From a virus, in the IMG/VR virus record IMGVR_UViG_3300036781_000123, positions 1 to 33,843 of that record: 33,843 nt of DNA, one strand, 5' to 3'. The notes under the pieces are model-generated. The model ran no database searches. It worked only from the letters and a program-made list of their open reading frames with translations, and was not told the origin of the DNA. Position numbers and translations under genes: made by a program. Positions 15,827-22,732 of the stretch are shown here, in pieces. Every line of letters starts with the position of its first letter. Within the stretch, counting starts at the first letter, position 1.

Positions 15827-16306
15827 ATGGCACACCCAACCAAGATAGAACTTATGCAGCGTCAGGCCGTATTACAGGGGGAGCTTAACAAGCTCACAGC
15901 ATTGATCGACGGTATGGTGGATGGTTCTACGCGGAAGCCAGAAGTTTATGACATTTATTATTACGTAGATGAAAATTTTGACGTCGCTGCCCACACGTGG
16001 GTTGACAACATTATCGACAACTCACTTTTTTCTGTTGGTAACGTATTTTTGGAAGAAGCCGCAGCAAAGAAGGAGGCCAACCACCGCGCGCTGTATATGA
16101 AATTGAAGAGGCTTGCCGGTGGGTATAAGTTCAAATGTGGGGTTATGAATTGGCAAATTTGGTACACTCCTGAAACCGACACAATCGATGTCATGGCTAG
16201 CATGGGGGCTAAGTGTGCCGGGGGTATTTATTTTGAAAGCGAAGAGAAGGCCTTCGCTGCCGTTAATGAGATCGGGGAAAAGAATATCAAAGCCTTTTTC
16301 CAATAA
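15827..16306 (+). CDS. Hypothetical early protein with N-terminal coiled coil
   Basis: 159 residues from ATG 15827, which has GAGG at 8 bases; an in-frame ATG at 15785 lacks a site. Residues 3-32 (HPTKIELMQRQAVLQGELNK...) form a coiled coil. The rest alternates aromatic strands and helices with two F/Y-x-(E)EEAAAK-like turns: GNVFLEEAAAKKEANHRA (near 78-95) and GIYFESEEKAFAAV (near 134-147). That arrangement is common to an uncharacterised phage family in which the turn is written G-N-x-F-x-T/S-x-E-E-A. The function is not known. Confidence 0.65.
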   Translation: MAHPTKIELMQRQAVLQGELNKLTALIDGMVDGSTRKPEVYDIYYYVDENFDVAAHTWVDNIIDNSLFSVGNVFLEEAAAKKEANHRALYMKLKRLAGGYKFKCGVMNWQIWYTPETDTIDVMASMGAKCAGGIYFESEEKAFAAVNEIGEKNIKAFFQ

Positions 16307-16349
16307 GTGCCGTGCAGAACAATCCATCCACGAAACCAAGGAGATAATC

Positions 16350-16523
16350 ATGCGTACCGCTAAGATCATCGACTTTCCAAGATCACGCATCGTGCGGAAA
16401 TCACCGCACGTACAGCCCAACCATGACATGCTGACGTGTAGTTGCGTCGGATGCACAGAAACAAGGGACATGCTGAGTTCGCTCGGTTATCGTCCCTTGT
16501 GTGAAGAAGCAGTGCAGAAATAG
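16350..16523 (+). CDS. Small hypothetical protein
   Basis: 57 residues starting MRTAKIIDFPRSRIVRKSPH, with AAGGAG 6 bases upstream of ATG 16350 and the AATCCATCCA leader before it. Cys/His-containing middle (HDMLTCSCVGC) could bind zinc. No recognised family. The clear ribosome site and the leader element support a real gene. Confidence 0.55.
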   Translation: MRTAKIIDFPRSRIVRKSPHVQPNHDMLTCSCVGCTETRDMLSSLGYRPLCEEAVQK

Positions 16524-16587
16524 CTTACCAAGGCGGCTCGGTGGGTTTCGGCTCGCCGAGTTCTTGCAACACTTACTGAGAATAGCG

Positions 16588-16854
16588 ATGTCTTTAAGCC
16601 AGAATGACAAGCGGGCCGATGCCGCAGATGACTTGCTGATATGGAACAACATAGGCCCATACTTCAAAAACAAAAAACGCGAGGCTTACGCCCGCATGAT
16701 GAAACGGAGAGATGAAAATGCTTACCTTCCCCGAGAACAATCACAAGCCGATGCACTGGCTTCAATGGATCGTTTTGCTGCTGCTGTCAGGACTGTTGAT
16801 GATCGGCATGACCAACTTGTTGTTCAACGCGATGGAAAAGCAACAGCAGTTTGA
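16588..16854 (+). CDS. Possible small protein overlapping the next gene
   Basis: 88 codons from ATG 16588. The first part (SLSQNDKRADAADDLLIWNN, IGPYFKNKKREAYARMMKRR) looks protein-like and occupies otherwise non-coding sequence, but the ribosome site is weak (GAG at 7). From 16718 on it overlaps the membrane-protein gene out of frame for 137 bases, and that part reads like shadow. Either the gene is real with an accidental tail, or the start of this frame is chance. Confidence 0.35.
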   Translation: MSLSQNDKRADAADDLLIWNNIGPYFKNKKREAYARMMKRRDENAYLPREQSQADALASMDRFAAAVRTVDDRHDQLVVQRDGKATAV

Positions 16855-16948
16855 TGAAAACATTCGTGCTGGCCGCTGCGCGCGCATGGGCGAGAACATC
16901 CCGCGTCAGATGCAGCACTACTGCGACGACCTCAGTGATGGAGAATAG
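16718..16948 (+). CDS. Small single-pass membrane protein
   Basis: 76 residues from ATG 16718 (MLTFPENNHK), placing GGAG 8 bases upstream; an ATG at 16712 would be too close. One membrane segment at about 15-35 (LQWIVLLLLSGLLMIGMTNL), followed by a charged, probably cytoplasmic or periplasmic, helical part with Cys residues (RAGRCARMGENIPRQMQHYC). Role unknown; small membrane proteins in early regions often act on host envelope functions. Confidence 0.6.
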   Translation: MLTFPENNHKPMHWLQWIVLLLLSGLLMIGMTNLLFNAMEKQQQFDENIRAGRCARMGENIPRQMQHYCDDLSDGE

Positions 16949-16949
16949 T

Positions 16950-17135
16950 ATGCCAATAACCGTAAAGGATGGCCGCTGTGTATTTCACGAACTTCAAGTC
17001 GAATGTCAAAAAGACCGCTGTGATGTCTGTGAAAAAAGTTCAAGAATGCGTCAATTTGAATATGCGGTTTGTTTGGGGTTCATCGTGGGTGTTCTTTTCT
17101 GCCTTATCATTGCCTTCCTGTGCGGTGTAAAATGA
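16950..17135 (+). CDS. Small zinc-knuckle and membrane-anchor protein
   Basis: 61 residues from ATG 16950 with GGAG 6 bases upstream. The N-terminal half carries Cys10, Cys20, Cys24 and Cys27 (ECQKDRCDVCEK) that could bind zinc or form disulfides; the C-terminal half is one membrane segment (about 38-58, YAVCLGFIVGVLFCLIIAFL). The stop overlaps the next start (ATGA). No family recognised. Confidence 0.6.
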   Translation: MPITVKDGRCVFHELQVECQKDRCDVCEKSSRMRQFEYAVCLGFIVGVLFCLIIAFLCGVK

Positions 17136-17305
17136 CCCAGAACACCGCATCAGATCAGGCGTACCGCAAGAGTGCGGAGGCATTGATTTCCGCAGCCTGT
17201 TATATGGCCGATCCGAAGACGGGGAGGAAGCTTCGTGAACACTGGCAACGTCAGTTTAAAGAGCTTCTTGTAGAGCATGAAAGGGATTTTCCAAATGAAA
17301 AATGA
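17132..17305 (+). CDS. Small hypothetical protein
   Basis: 57 residues starting MTQNTASDQAYRKSAEALIS at 17132, overlapping the previous stop as ATGA. It is helical and amphipathic (EHWQRQFKELLVEHERDF) with no membrane segment or motif. Coupled translation is the main support. The 3' end overlaps the next start by 11 bases. Confidence 0.55.
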   Translation: MTQNTASDQAYRKSAEALISAACYMADPKTGRKLREHWQRQFKELLVEHERDFPNEK

Positions 17306-17795
17306 TCCTATATCAAATGCAGCCCGCGAGTTGGCCGTTATGATAATTTTCAAAGAAACATCATCAGACGCTGATTTTAATCTGACATACGATGATCTTG
17401 ATCATCGTCGGGACGACGCTGACAAAATAGCTGGGATAGCTCAACTCTACTTCGATGCGGTGAGGAAAGCGGCGCTGGAAGAGGCGGCTGACTTGATTAG
17501 TCATGGGAATTCACAGTGTGATTGGACAAATTACGCGAAGGACAGAATTAGAAATGCGGCACGCATCCGCGCCCTCATCGACCAACCCGCTGCCGCAACA
17601 CAAGTGAGCGACGATAAGGATGCGGAGATTAAGCGGCTAAGAGAGGCCTTGGAAGAAGCTGCCCATACAATCCTAATAGCAATACTGTTGAGTAACCTAC
17701 ACATCAACCTAACGGAGAACGACTATGAAATTCGAGATCAAATCACGCTGGACAATGAACACGATCTTTACCGCAGAAATCGACGCCAAGTTTGA
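17295..17795 (+). CDS. Hypothetical helical protein
   Basis: 166 residues from ATG 17295 ([20 protein letters not shown]). Two Ala/Arg-rich helical segments ([20 protein letters not shown], and [15 protein letters not shown]) and a short coiled coil ([18 protein letters not shown]) resemble early phage proteins of unknown function often annotated only by this AALEEAA pattern. The final 24 residues overlap the pentapeptide gene in another frame and may not be conserved. No catalytic motif visible. Confidence 0.6.
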   Translation: MKNDPISNAARELAVMIIFKETSSDADFNLTYDDLDHRRDDADKIAGIAQLYFDAVRKAALEEAADLISHGNSQCDWTNYAKDRIRNAARIRALIDQPAAATQVSDDKDAEIKRLREALEEAAHTILIAILLSNLHINLTENDYEIRDQITLDNEHDLYRRNRRQV

Positions 17796-18507
17796 AAACA
17801 GTCCGCCGAGTGTCAAACTAGGAGAGGCCGTCAAGAATGCCAACCTGAGCGGTGCCGACCTGCGCGATGCCGACCTGAGCGGTGCCGACCTGAGCGGTGC
17901 CAACCTGAGCGGTGCCGACCTGCGCGATGCCAACCTGCGCGATGCCAACCTGAGCGGTGCCTACCTGCGCGATGCCAACCTGCGCGGTGCCGACCTGCGC
18001 GATGCCGACCTGCGCGATGCCAACCTGCGCGATGCCAACCTGCGCGGTGCCGACCTGCGCGATGCCAACCTGCGCGGTGCCGACCTGAGCGGTGCCAACC
18101 TGAGCGGTGCCGACCTGCGCGATGCCAACCTGCGCGATGCCGACCTGCGCGATGCCAACCTGAGCGGTGCCGACCTGAGCGGTTCACTAGATGGCGTTCC
18201 CTTCATCAAAGATATTCACCAAACAATATACGCAGCAGCCTCACAGAAAGATTGCCTTGATATGGGTTCATGGCATTGCGAGACGACACATTGCCGGGCT
18301 GGCTGGGTTGTTACCTTGGCAGGAGAAGCCGGTAAGGCGATGGAATTCTGCTTGGGAACACCAGCCGCAGCGGCGCTGATCTACATGAGGAGCGATCCGG
18401 CGCTCGAAAAGGTGCCGAATTTCTACGCGACTAACTCGGAAGCTCTGTCCGACATGAAGCGCTTGGCTGAGGCTGAGGCCTCTGCTCCGAAACCAACGGT
18501 GGAGTAG
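17725..18507 (+). CDS. Pentapeptide-repeat protein with C-terminal Cys-rich domain
   Basis: 260 residues. After an N-terminal beta segment (1-36), residues 39-153 are 23 uninterrupted pentapeptides of the form A(D/N)LxG or A(D/N)LRD, predicting a right-handed quadrilateral beta helix about six coils long. Residues 154-260 form a separate domain with [19 protein letters not shown] and a helical end ([15 protein letters not shown]). Pentapeptide helices can mimic DNA and protect or inhibit gyrase (Qnr, MfpA); the CRAGW-type C-domain occurs with such repeats in phage and bacterial proteins of unknown role. Ribosome site GGAGAACGACT before ATG 17725. The repeat DNA is nearly identical from unit to unit (see repeat feature). 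Confidence 0.88.
   Translation: MKFEIKSRWTMNTIFTAEIDAKFENSPPSVKLGEAVKNANLSGADLRDADLSGADLSGANLSGADLRDANLRDANLSGAYLRDANLRGADLRDADLRDANLRDANLRGADLRDANLRGADLSGANLSGADLRDANLRDADLRDANLSGADLSGSLDGVPFIKDIHQTIYAAASQKDCLDMGSWHCETTHCRAGWVVTLAGEAGKAMEFCLGTPAAAALIYMRSDPALEKVPNFYATNSEALSDMKRLAEAEASAPKPTVE
17839..18183 (+). repeat. Array of 23 tandem 15-base repeats (pentapeptide-coding)
   Basis: Each unit reads GCC (A/G)AC CTG (A/C)GC G(G/A)T. Every Ala is GCC, Leu CTG, Ser AGC, Arg CGC, Gly GGT and third-position Asp GAT. One unit has TAC (Tyr) in place of Asp/Asn. Units differ essentially at only three two-state positions, so the array has been homogenised by recent duplication or recombination. The complementary strand is also open in two frames, a by-product of the repeat. 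Confidence 0.95.
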
Positions 18508-18511
18508 AAAT

Positions 18512-18751
18512 ATGAACGGATTAAGTTTTCTCAAACGCGATAGTGCTGGCGGAGTTCTTATCGCGGCATACCACAACCCACAATCATTAACTTGGGGCTG
18601 GCTACTCTCTTGGAGTTTTTATCGTGAGGGTTTCCCGCACAAATGGGGGCTATCTATTGAGCCGATACCGCACATTCAGGTCCGTTGGAGGTTTGGCTTT
18701 GGCCGTCTTGGCTATCTGTATTTTGCCTCACAAGAACCGATGTGGCGATAA
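18512..18751 (+). CDS. Hypothetical small protein
   Basis: 79 residues starting MNGLSFLKRDSAGGVLIAAY, 4 bases after the pentapeptide gene's stop, with GGTGGAG inside the end of that gene. Rich in aromatic residues (LTWGWLLSWSFYREGFPHKW, VRWRFGFGRLGYLYFASQEP) in an alternating beta pattern; hydrophobic stretches are too short and polar for clear membrane helices. I do not recognise the family; such Trp-rich proteins occur in early regions of related phages. Confidence 0.65.
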   Translation: MNGLSFLKRDSAGGVLIAAYHNPQSLTWGWLLSWSFYREGFPHKWGLSIEPIPHIQVRWRFGFGRLGYLYFASQEPMWR

Positions 18752-18804
18752 CCATAACACCCCCGAGCAGCCCCTTTAACCCGAATAGTGGAGAGTAGAG
18801 TGAT

Positions 18805-19143
18805 ATGCGAAATATGTCATTCGCCATGACCACCAAACAATTCATCGATGGTACCAAGGATGTGACACGTCGTTTCGGATGGTGGAATATTAAGGTCGGC
18901 GACAAAATACGCGCCGTCGAAAAAGGCATGGGGTTGAAGAAGGGCGAGAAGATCAAGGCGCTCGGTGTCATAGAAGTAATTAGTGTCCGCTCCGAACGTC
19001 TGCACGATATTAATCAAGAGGATTGTATCCGTGAAGGATTTCCGAATTTCACCCCACGTGATTTCATCAACATGCTCATGAAACATTACAAATGTGACGC
19101 CGACAAACTCTGTAATCGTATTGAGTTTAGGAGAGTGCCATGA
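18805..19143 (+). CDS. ASCH-domain (PUA-like) protein
   Basis: 112 residues. The pattern SFAMTTKQFIDGTKDVTRRF, then GWWNIKVGDKIRAVEKGMGL, KKGEKIKALGVIEVISVRSE and EDCIREGFPNFTPRDFINML matches phage-encoded ASCH proteins, whose PUA-like fold is predicted to bind RNA or modified nucleotides. The final strand (CNRIEFRRV) is also typical. Start at 18805 has GAG-rich sequence upstream; MSF at 18814 is an alternative. Role in this phage unknown. Confidence 0.82.
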   Translation: MRNMSFAMTTKQFIDGTKDVTRRFGWWNIKVGDKIRAVEKGMGLKKGEKIKALGVIEVISVRSERLHDINQEDCIREGFPNFTPRDFINMLMKHYKCDADKLCNRIEFRRVP

Positions 19144-19185
19144 CAGCCCACCTAACAACGAACAGCCGCACAGCGGCAAGAGGGA

Positions 19186-19386
19186 ATGATGAAAACCACT
19201 TTCGACAAAGAAACCACCAACGAAGTGATTGAACTTATTCCCGTCGAAAAGCCCAATGATGGGCGTATGGTGTTTTGGTACAACCCAACTAGCCGGAAGT
19301 GGAAACAACCACGCCTTATGCACAAACGCGCCAAAGATGATAACAAGCGCCTAGAAATCGAACAGCGCAATAAGGATAAACTATGA
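19186..19386 (+). CDS. Hypothetical small basic protein
   Basis: 66 codons starting at one of two adjacent ATGs (19186/19189) with AGAGGG just upstream. Segments VIELIPVEKPNDGRMVFWYN and a Lys/Arg-rich C-terminus (LMHKRAKDDNKRLEIEQRNK) suggest a short beta part followed by a helix. The end overlaps the next start (ATGA-type). No family recognised. Confidence 0.6.
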   Translation: MMKTTFDKETTNEVIELIPVEKPNDGRMVFWYNPTSRKWKQPRLMHKRAKDDNKRLEIEQRNKDKL

Positions 19387-19889
19387 CCGACCACAACCCA
19401 ACCGAAGCGATAAAGACGATTACGTCAGAGATGATGTTGTCCACGCTCAACGACATGGCACAATTTTTTACTTATGAACCAGATACGTCGCTTGTCATTC
19501 AGGCTATCCGCGACTTAATCGTCTTTATCGCTTCGAGAGCCGCGCCCATCCCACAACCGCAGGGGATGCGGAGCGCGGAGAGCTGGCTTGATAAGATCAT
19601 GCGTGATAGTCCATTCCCGAGCCACGGAGTGTTTGTAGATTTAGTTCGCGCCATACAGGACGACGTGATTAAGAACGCTGTCTCGCATTGGCAACCGATT
19701 GGGACTGCGCCAGAAAACACTTGGATGCTTGCTTGTGGAACAGACGAGTTAACGGGCCATGTGGAGGGACTGCCAATGGGTGTTTGCAAACGTAAAAGTG
19801 GTATATGGATAAGCAATGAGGCGGAAGGTATTGAAGAACCAACCCACTGGATGCCACTACCAGCCGCGCCGAAAGCGGGGGAGATGTGA
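19383..19889 (+). CDS. DUF551-containing protein
   Basis: 168 residues. The C-terminal about 70 residues carry the DUF551 signature: HWQPIGTAPENTWMLACG at the start, a central Trp/Ile strand, and EEPTHWMPLPAAP at the end. DUF551 is common in phage early regions; its function is unknown. The N-terminal half is helical (ITSEMMLSTLNDMAQFF, SAESWLDKIMRDSPF). It overlaps its neighbours by a few bases at both ends, so it is part of one coupled transcript. Confidence 0.78.
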   Translation: MTDHNPTEAIKTITSEMMLSTLNDMAQFFTYEPDTSLVIQAIRDLIVFIASRAAPIPQPQGMRSAESWLDKIMRDSPFPSHGVFVDLVRAIQDDVIKNAVSHWQPIGTAPENTWMLACGTDELTGHVEGLPMGVCKRKSGIWISNEAEGIEEPTHWMPLPAAPKAGEM

Positions 19890-20086
19890 TGACTGATGAC
19901 AAATCCATCCCGATGCTAACCAAGGCCGCGCACAACACGACGCTGGCAAGTCTTGATCGTGCAATTCAGGTCATGAAAAGCGACAAGACTGCGCAAGAAA
20001 AATGCGCCCGCATGGATCATATAGGCTGTGTAATCCGGCGCGCGCTTGACGATCTCAAACCACTTGTTAGGAAGCTGCGGCCATGA
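19889..20086 (+). CDS. Hypothetical small helical protein
   Basis: 65 residues starting MTDDKSIPMLTKAAHNTTLA, from ATG 19889 sharing a base with the previous stop (TGATG), with GGGGGAG 5 bases ahead. Helical and basic (AQEKCARMDHIGCVIRRALD). Unknown function. Confidence 0.6.
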   Translation: MTDDKSIPMLTKAAHNTTLASLDRAIQVMKSDKTAQEKCARMDHIGCVIRRALDDLKPLVRKLRP

Positions 20087-20301
20087 AATACACCATCGAA
20101 CGCGAAGACGACAGCTTTGAGGTTGAAATTGAAATCACGCGCTGGTCGCATGAACGCGCAGAACCTGATGTTGGCATCATGCGCGATTATGATATTCCCG
20201 CAGATTGGGATACGACCTGCCCGGACGGTAAGATGCTGACAAAAGAAGAGCAGGATCGCGTTGATAGTTACGTTACTGAGAAAGCAGAGTACGACGGATG
20301 A
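20083..20301 (+). CDS. Hypothetical small acidic protein
   Basis: 72 residues, start overlapping the previous stop (ATGA). Begins with a beta pair (KYTIEREDDSFEVEIEITRW), then AEPDVGIMRDYDIPADWDTT and an acidic helix (TKEEQDRVDSYVTEKAEYD). Proteins of this build (short beta sheet, DWDTT-like loop, terminal helix) are frequent in phage early genes; no function is known. Confidence 0.6.
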   Translation: MKYTIEREDDSFEVEIEITRWSHERAEPDVGIMRDYDIPADWDTTCPDGKMLTKEEQDRVDSYVTEKAEYDG

Positions 20302-20522
20302 AGCCAACACCTGACAATCCGTACCCGTCAGAGCTTGATAAGCTGGCGCGGTGTCTGACCATCCTGCAACGCAAGTCTGCGGCCTGCGCCGAGTTCGGTG
20401 ACATGATGCGCGCCGCAGCGATGAAGGAAGCACAACTTGAAGTGCAAAATCTCTGTCTGACAGAGTTCGGCTATACCCGCGCTGATTTAATCCGGGCCAA
20501 CAAAGCAATGAAGGGTTTATAA
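20298..20522 (+). CDS. Hypothetical small helical protein
   Basis: 74 residues, ATGA overlap with the previous gene. Nearly all helical (ELDKLARCLTILQRKSAACA, MRAAAMKEAQLEVQNLCLTE), suggesting a helical hairpin. No membrane segment and no motif recognised. Confidence 0.55.
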   Translation: MKPTPDNPYPSELDKLARCLTILQRKSAACAEFGDMMRAAAMKEAQLEVQNLCLTEFGYTRADLIRANKAMKGL

Positions 20523-20783
20523 ATGCCTCTTGTTAAAAAAACCGGCTACACCGTTTCCAAGCTCGCCGATATTCTAACGAAGATGGCGGCGAAGGGACAA
20601 GGCAACCTTGTCGTCATGATTGAAATCGAGAAGAACGGCAAGAGCCTTATCACTGCCGCAGGTCGCGGTGACATCGGCGTATCAAGTGACGGTCGTAACG
20701 TGCTGGTGATCCGGCGCGGCGGCGACGAATTCGACATCCCCAACCAAATTATCGGAGCGCCCAATGGAACAGCAGGACACTAA
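20523..20783 (+). CDS. Hypothetical small protein
   Basis: 86 residues starting right after the previous stop. A helix (YTVSKLADILTKMAAKGQGN) precedes a beta part (LVVMIEIEKNGKSLITAAG, VLVIRRGGDEFD). The last 20 bases overlap the next gene. The fold looks like a small alpha/beta protein; family not recognised. Confidence 0.55.
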   Translation: MPLVKKTGYTVSKLADILTKMAAKGQGNLVVMIEIEKNGKSLITAAGRGDIGVSSDGRNVLVIRRGGDEFDIPNQIIGAPNGTAGH

Positions 20784-21198
20784 GCCAGAAGAACTGAAAG
20801 CCGAACGCCCGACAGTGCTGAAAGGTGAGTTCATCATTCGCATCGGCGTCTTCATGGCACACCCAGAAGACGAACGTGTAGGCGATTTCGTCGAGTGCGA
20901 ACCTCTGCGCTTTGGTATTTACGACACCAAAAACAAGAAGGCGATGCCGGACAACCTGATCAAACAGCTTCGTGAAGTCTTGGAACGTATGGTTGAGCTT
21001 TCTCGCATGCATGCCCACAGGCCGCTTCCAAAGCAACAGGCGTCCCCGCTGGTGTCCAGCATCGAGCTGATCAAGAAACCCGACGGTCCACCCACCGTCG
21101 AGCTTTATAGGCAGCTCCCAACAGGGGGCCTGATCCGTGTTGACGGGCCAAAGTCAGGCCTTGTTGACGCGCAAGGTATTGAAATAGCGAGGGAATAA
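20764..21198 (+). CDS. Hypothetical early protein
   Basis: 144 residues (MEQQDTKPEELKAERPTVLK...). Central strands (GEFIIRIGVFMAHPEDERVG, CEPLRFGIYDTKNKKAMPD) and a helix (LIKQLREVLERMVELSRMHA). The ribosome site for its start lies inside the preceding gene (ATCGGAGCGCCC). Soluble, no obvious motif. It shares one base with the next gene (TAATG). Confidence 0.55.
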   Translation: MEQQDTKPEELKAERPTVLKGEFIIRIGVFMAHPEDERVGDFVECEPLRFGIYDTKNKKAMPDNLIKQLREVLERMVELSRMHAHRPLPKQQASPLVSSIELIKKPDGPPTVELYRQLPTGGLIRVDGPKSGLVDAQGIEIARE

Positions 21199-21542
21199 TG
21201 GCCGAGGATGCAGCCCTTGATGCGACGTTCTGCCGTAAATTGTTGAACCATCTCAACGATAAGCCGCAAGAAACTTGTTATATCCGCACGCACCTGTTGC
21301 GCTGCATCCTTACAGAACTGTCACGTTTCAAGGAGAGTGAGCGCCTTAACGAAGCTGAAAAAGTCAGTTTTATTCAAAGGCTTACAATGGAATTTTCGTA
21401 TGCGCACTTTGCTGAGCTGATCAATGAAACGATCAAGCAAGAAAATGAAGAACTCACAACTGATCAAGTCTTGAAGACCATGAAGCATCAGGTCGAAGAG
21501 ATGCGCGCAGGTTTTCAAGTTTACCCAGAAGGCACCGTATGA
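21198..21542 (+). CDS. Hypothetical helical protein
   Basis: 114 residues starting MAEDAALDATFCRKLLNHLN. Predicted nearly all helical with two or three amphipathic segments (YIRTHLLRCILTELSRFKES, YAHFAELINETIKQENEELT). The TAATG start and the ATGA link to the next gene show coupling. No family recognised. Confidence 0.55.
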   Translation: MAEDAALDATFCRKLLNHLNDKPQETCYIRTHLLRCILTELSRFKESERLNEAEKVSFIQRLTMEFSYAHFAELINETIKQENEELTTDQVLKTMKHQVEEMRAGFQVYPEGTV

Positions 21543-21778
21543 CCATCACAGGATTAGAATTTAGGCACCGTAGGATCGTTTTGGGTTTCAAAACGGCTCC
21601 AAGTACCGCCGAAGCGTTCGGCGTGTCTGTGGCCTCCGTACGGGCTTGGGAGAGCAACCGTCGTCCCATTCGCCAATCGACATTGAAAATGCTCGAAAAT
21701 ATGGAAAAAGCAAAAGGCCAGAAGCCGAAGCCTCTGACCTTTCCCCGCAATCCATCCAAGAATGCCGTTAAAATATAA
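21539..21778 (+). CDS. Small helix-turn-helix DNA-binding protein
   Basis: 79 residues. Residues about 19-40 (TAPSTAEAFGVSVASVRAWE) form a good XRE-type HTH with recognition helix VASVRAWESNRR, followed by a short helix and a basic tail. It is the last plus-strand gene before the opposite-strand replication island, 22 bases away from the tail of the loader gene, with no terminator between. Probably a regulator; one candidate for binding the dyads at 14983 or 23038. Confidence 0.72.
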   Translation: MTITGLEFRHRRIVLGFKTAPSTAEAFGVSVASVRAWESNRRPIRQSTLKMLENMEKAKGQKPKPLTFPRNPSKNAVKI

Positions 21779-21800
21779 CACCTCAGACGTAAAGTTTCAA

Positions 21801-22256
21801 TTACTCCCTTGTGCGCCTGAAACTGTCTAGGCTGTAAGCCTCACATGCGGCAACATAATCCATCTCATCTTTGCTTAACGCATACTCGCCGCGTTCAAGT
21901 TTATCTGCTTTTAATGATTTATAAACATCCCAATCCGGTTTAAATTCTTGCTTTGGCGGATCAATGATGTTGCGAATATCTGACGGTGTTGGGATGTCTG
22001 GACGGGTCGCAATGTGCTTTGCCATTGCCGAAACCACCTGATCGACAGAATAATCAGCCAGCGCCCATGCAAACCCCTCAACCAGCGTTTCCAGTTCCGT
22101 TGTTGTCTTTCCGTATTGGCGCTGCAATGTGCAAGTTTGCGCCATCACCGTTGTCAGCTTGGCTTTGTCCTGAGACTGCCATGGCTTCGGCAAGGTATTT
22201 TTCTGCAAGGCGTTCGCCTTCGGCCTTCCAGCTACTAGGTTTTGTGTATTTTCCAT
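21801..22256 (-). CDS. Helicase-loader-like replication protein
   Basis: 151 residues from ATG 22256 with GGAG 9 bases upstream. The region LTTVMAQTCTLQRQYGKTTT, ELETLVEGFAWALADYSVDQ, VVSAMAKHIATRPDIPTPSD is typical of small replication proteins that precede or follow phage initiators and load the host replicative helicase (a pattern of W/Y-spaced helices ending with PTPSDI). It lies directly downstream of a DUF1376 gene and overlaps it by 179 bases in a different frame. The loader role is inferred from pattern and position. Confidence 0.6.
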   Translation of the reverse strand: MENTQNLVAGRPKANALQKNTLPKPWQSQDKAKLTTVMAQTCTLQRQYGKTTTELETLVEGFAWALADYSVDQVVSAMAKHIATRPDIPTPSDIRNIIDPPKQEFKPDWDVYKSLKADKLERGEYALSKDEMDYVAACEAYSLDSFRRTRE

Positions 22257-22722
22257 TCTTTTTTGCTCCGTTTTTTACAAAATTCCCTTTATCTAATTCG
22301 TAAGAATTAGATAATATGGGTGTGGGTGTGGGTGTGGGGGTTGAAGTTTGGTTGAATTCTGGTTGAACACTCGTTGAATGCCTTCCCTTATTTTTCAATG
22401 CACTAGCGCGCCCAGCCTCAGCATTCTTGCTGCGTAGCTGATAAACAAAATTGCGCTCGTCCGTGAGGCGACCTTGCCGCCAATTTTGATCATCACCTAA
22501 CTTCCAAAAACCCATAATTAATGATTTATTTATACGCCACGTACGCCTATCCATGCGGGCATAGCGTGCAAGAGACACGTCATCATCAGGTAGACAGCAC
22601 TGTTTTGTACGCCAAGCGACGATCAGCAAAAGCATGTAGCTACCGAACTGGGCGTTGCTGAGGTGCAGGGTATCACCGATAAGCGCGTCCGTGAAAATCG
22701 GCAGGGAAGGAAATTCAGCCAC
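22078..22722 (-). CDS. DUF1376 (YdaU-like) replication-initiator-type protein
   Basis: 214 residues from a GTG at 22722 (AEFPSLPIFTDALIGDTLHL), chosen because AAGAGG is 6 bases upstream and the family begins with this FPxxPIFxxDxxxxTxHLS motif. The DUF1376 domain (residues 2-85) is a winged-helix relative with LPDDDVSLARYARM. A typical basic linker (AEAGRASALKNKGRH) and Thr-Pro repeat (TPTPTPTP) follow. Such proteins often stand in for the initiator at phage origins. Its last 59 codons overlap the loader gene. Confidence 0.8.
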   Translation of the reverse strand: MAEFPSLPIFTDALIGDTLHLSNAQFGSYMLLLIVAWRTKQCCLPDDDVSLARYARMDRRTWRINKSLIMGFWKLGDDQNWRQGRLTDERNFVYQLRSKNAEAGRASALKNKGRHSTSVQPEFNQTSTPTPTPTPILSNSYELDKGNFVKNGAKKNGKYTKPSSWKAEGERLAEKYLAEAMAVSGQSQADNGDGANLHIAAPIRKDNNGTGNAG

Positions 22723-22732
22723 TGGAAACCTC

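Noticed and set aside
17839-18183. CRISPR array
   Set aside because: Tandem 15-base units without spacers inside a coding frame; not CRISPR.
17709-18209. Three minus-strand Arg/His/Ser/Trp-repeat frames
   Set aside because: They are the complement of the 15-base pentapeptide repeat, which has no stop in two other frames.
19140-19235. 30-codon frame linked by ATGA to the ASCH gene
   Set aside because: Composition is unlike a protein and most of it overlaps the next gene out of frame.
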